In this document: positions 33,958-35,314 of the stretch, in pieces
Position numbering within the stretch: the stretch's first letter is position 1
Layout of the letters: each line of letters begins with the position of its first letter
Source of the DNA: CAKRJP01 sp963597615
GTDB taxonomy: Bacteria; Bacillota; Clostridia; Lachnospirales; Lachnospiraceae
Direction: 5' to 3'
DNA length: 35,314 bases
NCBI GenBank assembly: GCA_963597615.1
Contig: CAVBQS010000055.1
Span: 1-35,314, forward strand
Translations under genes and position numbers: made by a program
The notes under the pieces: generated by a model
Seen by the model: the letters and a program-made list of their open reading frames with translations, nothing else
The model's database searches: none
Told to the model about the DNA's origin: nothing

Positions 33958-33985
33958 TGAGCCGACAGACGAATCCATCGGCTCA
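33958..33985 (-). terminator. Hairpin after the serine recombinase gene
   Basis: TGAGCCGA (33958-33965) pairs with TCGGCTCA (33978-33985) around a 12-nt loop, followed on the minus strand by TTTAAATGG, a weak U-tract. It lies 29 bp after the recombinase stop. The stem is nearly the same as that at 33214-33239. Confidence 0.55.
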
Positions 33986-34013
33986 ACATACTGTAGTATA
34001 TCACTTCATACAT

Positions 34014-35314
34014 TTACTTTACAACTCTTATTTCAATTCCGTTGCCTAATGTAAAGCCTACTTCTTCTTTGCTATAGACCGTCATGTAGTCCACTAGGCT
34101 GCACCACAGTCCTTCATCAAACTCAGTGACAGTGCAGTCCCGTTGCTCCATCACCCCTATAAAGTTTTCAATCATTCGTCTCTTATCTGTTTTATTTGAA
34201 ATAGCATCCAGAACCCTTTCGTACTCATCCTTCGTGGCATTGTATTTTTCCACCAAGCTGTCGTATTTCTTTTGGTACTCTTCTTGATCAGTGGCCACCC
34301 TTGCATTCTGCTCAATAATGTTCTGCACCATTTCCATCTGTACTTGCAGTTCTGTTCCAAGTTCTTCTGCCTGTTTCTCCAGTTCCTCGGTCGAACATAC
34401 CAAATCAAGCATCAATCGAGCATTTTCTATCAGCTCATCCTTTTCAGTCAAAATCTCTGCCATTGCCCTCACAAAGCACTCTTTGATTTCATCTTCGGTA
34501 ATGTGTGGAGTCGAGCATTTCTTCTCACCATTAAACTTGTGATTGCATCGAAAGATAATCTTTCGATATTTATCATTTGAATGCCAAATTTTAGAACCGA
34601 ACCATCCCCCGCAGTCTCCACACTTTATTTTTGATGAGAACATCCCGGCTCCACTGTACTTTTCGTAAGTGGCTATTGCATTTCGTCTTGCAACTTCCGC
34701 CTGTACCAAGTCAAAGGTCTGTGGGTCAATGATTGCCTCGTGATGTCCGTCCACATAATACTGTGGTATCTCCCCTTCATTCTTTTTCGATTTCTTTGTA
34801 AGGAAATCAACCGTGAAAGTCTTCTGTAAAAGGGCATCACCCTTGTACTTCTCGTTCGTTAGAATCCTTTGTATGGCATCAGCTCTCCACATCTTCTTCC
34901 CTGTTACCGTTGGGATGCCCTTTTCTGTAAGAGTGCGAGCAATCTTATAACTAGATAGTCCTTGCATATAAAGTCGGTAGATCATACGAACTATCCGTGC
35001 TTGCTCTTCGTTGACTACAAACTCTCCGTTTTGTCCCTTGTCATATCCAAGGAATGTCTTAAATGCCATAGTAACCTTTCCATCAGCAAAGCTTTTACGC
35101 TTTCCCCAAGTCGTGTTCTCTGAAATACTTCTGGATTCTTCCTGCGCCAAAGAACTCATTATTGTAATAAGAAGTTCTCCCTTTGCATCAAGTGTCCAGA
35201 TGTTTTCCTTTTCAAAATAAATCTCTATGCCCTTTTCCTTCAACTTTCGTACTGTCGTTAAGGAATCAACTGTGTTTCGGGCAAATCGGCTGACCGATTT
35301 TGTAATGATAAGGT
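34014..35314 (-). CDS. Large serine recombinase (site-specific integrase), partial: N-terminus outside the window
   Basis: 433 codons are visible and the frame is open to the window edge. The first visible residues, LIITKSVSRFARNTVDSL, are the end of the resolvase-type catalytic domain; the catalytic serine lies beyond the edge. Then follow the long catalytic-domain helix (MSSLAQEESRSISENT), the recombinase domain (GYDKGQNGEFVVNEEQ to about KGDALLQKTFTVDF), a zinc ribbon (KCGDCGGWFG with RCNHKFNGEKKCSTP) and a coiled coil (about 100 residues, ELEKQAEELGTEL and on). This is the plan of TnpX, phiC31 and A118-type integrases. The TTG at 35243 is not the true start. It is the likely enzyme for insertion into comEC. 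Confidence 0.93.
   Translation of the reverse strand, partial: LIITKSVSRFARNTVDSLTTVRKLKEKGIEIYFEKENIWTLDAKGELLITIMSSLAQEESRSISENTTWGKRKSFADGKVTMAFKTFLGYDKGQNGEFVVNEEQARIVRMIYRLYMQGLSSYKIARTLTEKGIPTVTGKKMWRADAIQRILTNEKYKGDALLQKTFTVDFLTKKSKKNEGEIPQYYVDGHHEAIIDPQTFDLVQAEVARRNAIATYEKYSGAGMFSSKIKCGDCGGWFGSKIWHSNDKYRKIIFRCNHKFNGEKKCSTPHITEDEIKECFVRAMAEILTEKDELIENARLMLDLVCSTEELEKQAEELGTELQVQMEMVQNIIEQNARVATDQEEYQKKYDSLVEKYNATKDEYERVLDAISNKTDKRRMIENFIGVMEQRDCTVTEFDEGLWCSLVDYMTVYSKEEVGFTLGNGIEIRVVK

Larger units (their letters stand above)
32152..35314. mobile_element. Integrated element with large serine recombinase (partial, runs off the right end)
   Basis: Between the comEC remnant and the window end lie four small genes and a large serine recombinase, all on the minus strand, with no housekeeping gene. 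The probable attachment site is at about 32140-32180, where comEC sequence stops. The recombinase type inserts elements by recombination at short sites without duplicating long targets. Type (integrative conjugative element, prophage or small island) cannot be decided from this end only. Confidence 0.7.

Noticed and set aside
33903..34013. Upstream extension of the 152-residue element gene
   Set aside because: The extra 37 codons cross a hairpin and lack a ribosome site, while GGAGG stands before the inner ATG.
35243..35245. TTG as start of the recombinase
   Set aside because: The frame continues upstream with conserved catalytic-domain residues (TKSVSRFARN), so the gene simply runs off the window.
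1..35314. tRNA or rRNA genes
   Set aside because: No cloverleaf ending in CCA-like context and no rRNA signature sequence was seen on either strand.

Overview
The window looks like a chromosome segment from a low-GC Clostridia species, most likely a Lachnospiraceae member. The signs are a PolC-type replicative polymerase, the murT-gatD pair for amidated lipid II, a DUF4364 regulator, the rho-rpmE-yqhQ-prmC-prfA block and the remains of a comEC-holA-lepA-hemW block. This placement is inferred from gene content; no 16S gene is present.

Layout. Positions 1-148 hold two terminators. From 9085 down to 149 (minus strand) run ispG, polC, htrA, glyA and a zinc-ribbon membrane protein. Between 9116 and 10554 lie two small unknown genes and an unusual 560-bp intergenic region. 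It holds a 142-bp palindromic element, a row of 30-bp TGTCAC repeats and a third copy of the palindrome's half-unit, just before a Xre-type regulator (plus strand). Convergent to the regulator is murT-gatD. Then come hisC, a second aminotransferase and a DUF2156 gene (13430-16621), followed by the translation/transcription block prfA, prmC, yqhQ, rpmE, rho (16732-21349). Divergent from rho is a plus-strand group: malic enzyme, a YtqA-like radical SAM protein and DUF4364 (21615-24205), closed by a bidirectional terminator.

Two regions look damaged. At 24271-26786 three membrane or envelope genes are each broken at short mononucleotide runs (A8, A5 and G7 on the coding strand), and two of them also look truncated. 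Housekeeping genes on both sides read cleanly. At 32038-32151 only the last ~37 codons of comEC survive. The DNA beyond is a mobile element carrying a large serine recombinase (running off the right end) and four small cargo genes. The likely reading is that a serine-recombinase element inserted into comEC, so the junction near 32140-32180 is probably one attachment site.

How the genes work together: replication (polC, holA), translation and termination (prfA with its methylase prmC, rpmE, lepA, rho), isoprenoid supply (ispG), envelope building and quality control (murT-gatD, htrA), and one-carbon or central metabolism (glyA, malic enzyme, aminotransferases, an FMN-dependent hydroxy-acid oxidase). 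The least explained parts are the 9993-10554 intergenic region and the cargo genes of the comEC-inserted element.
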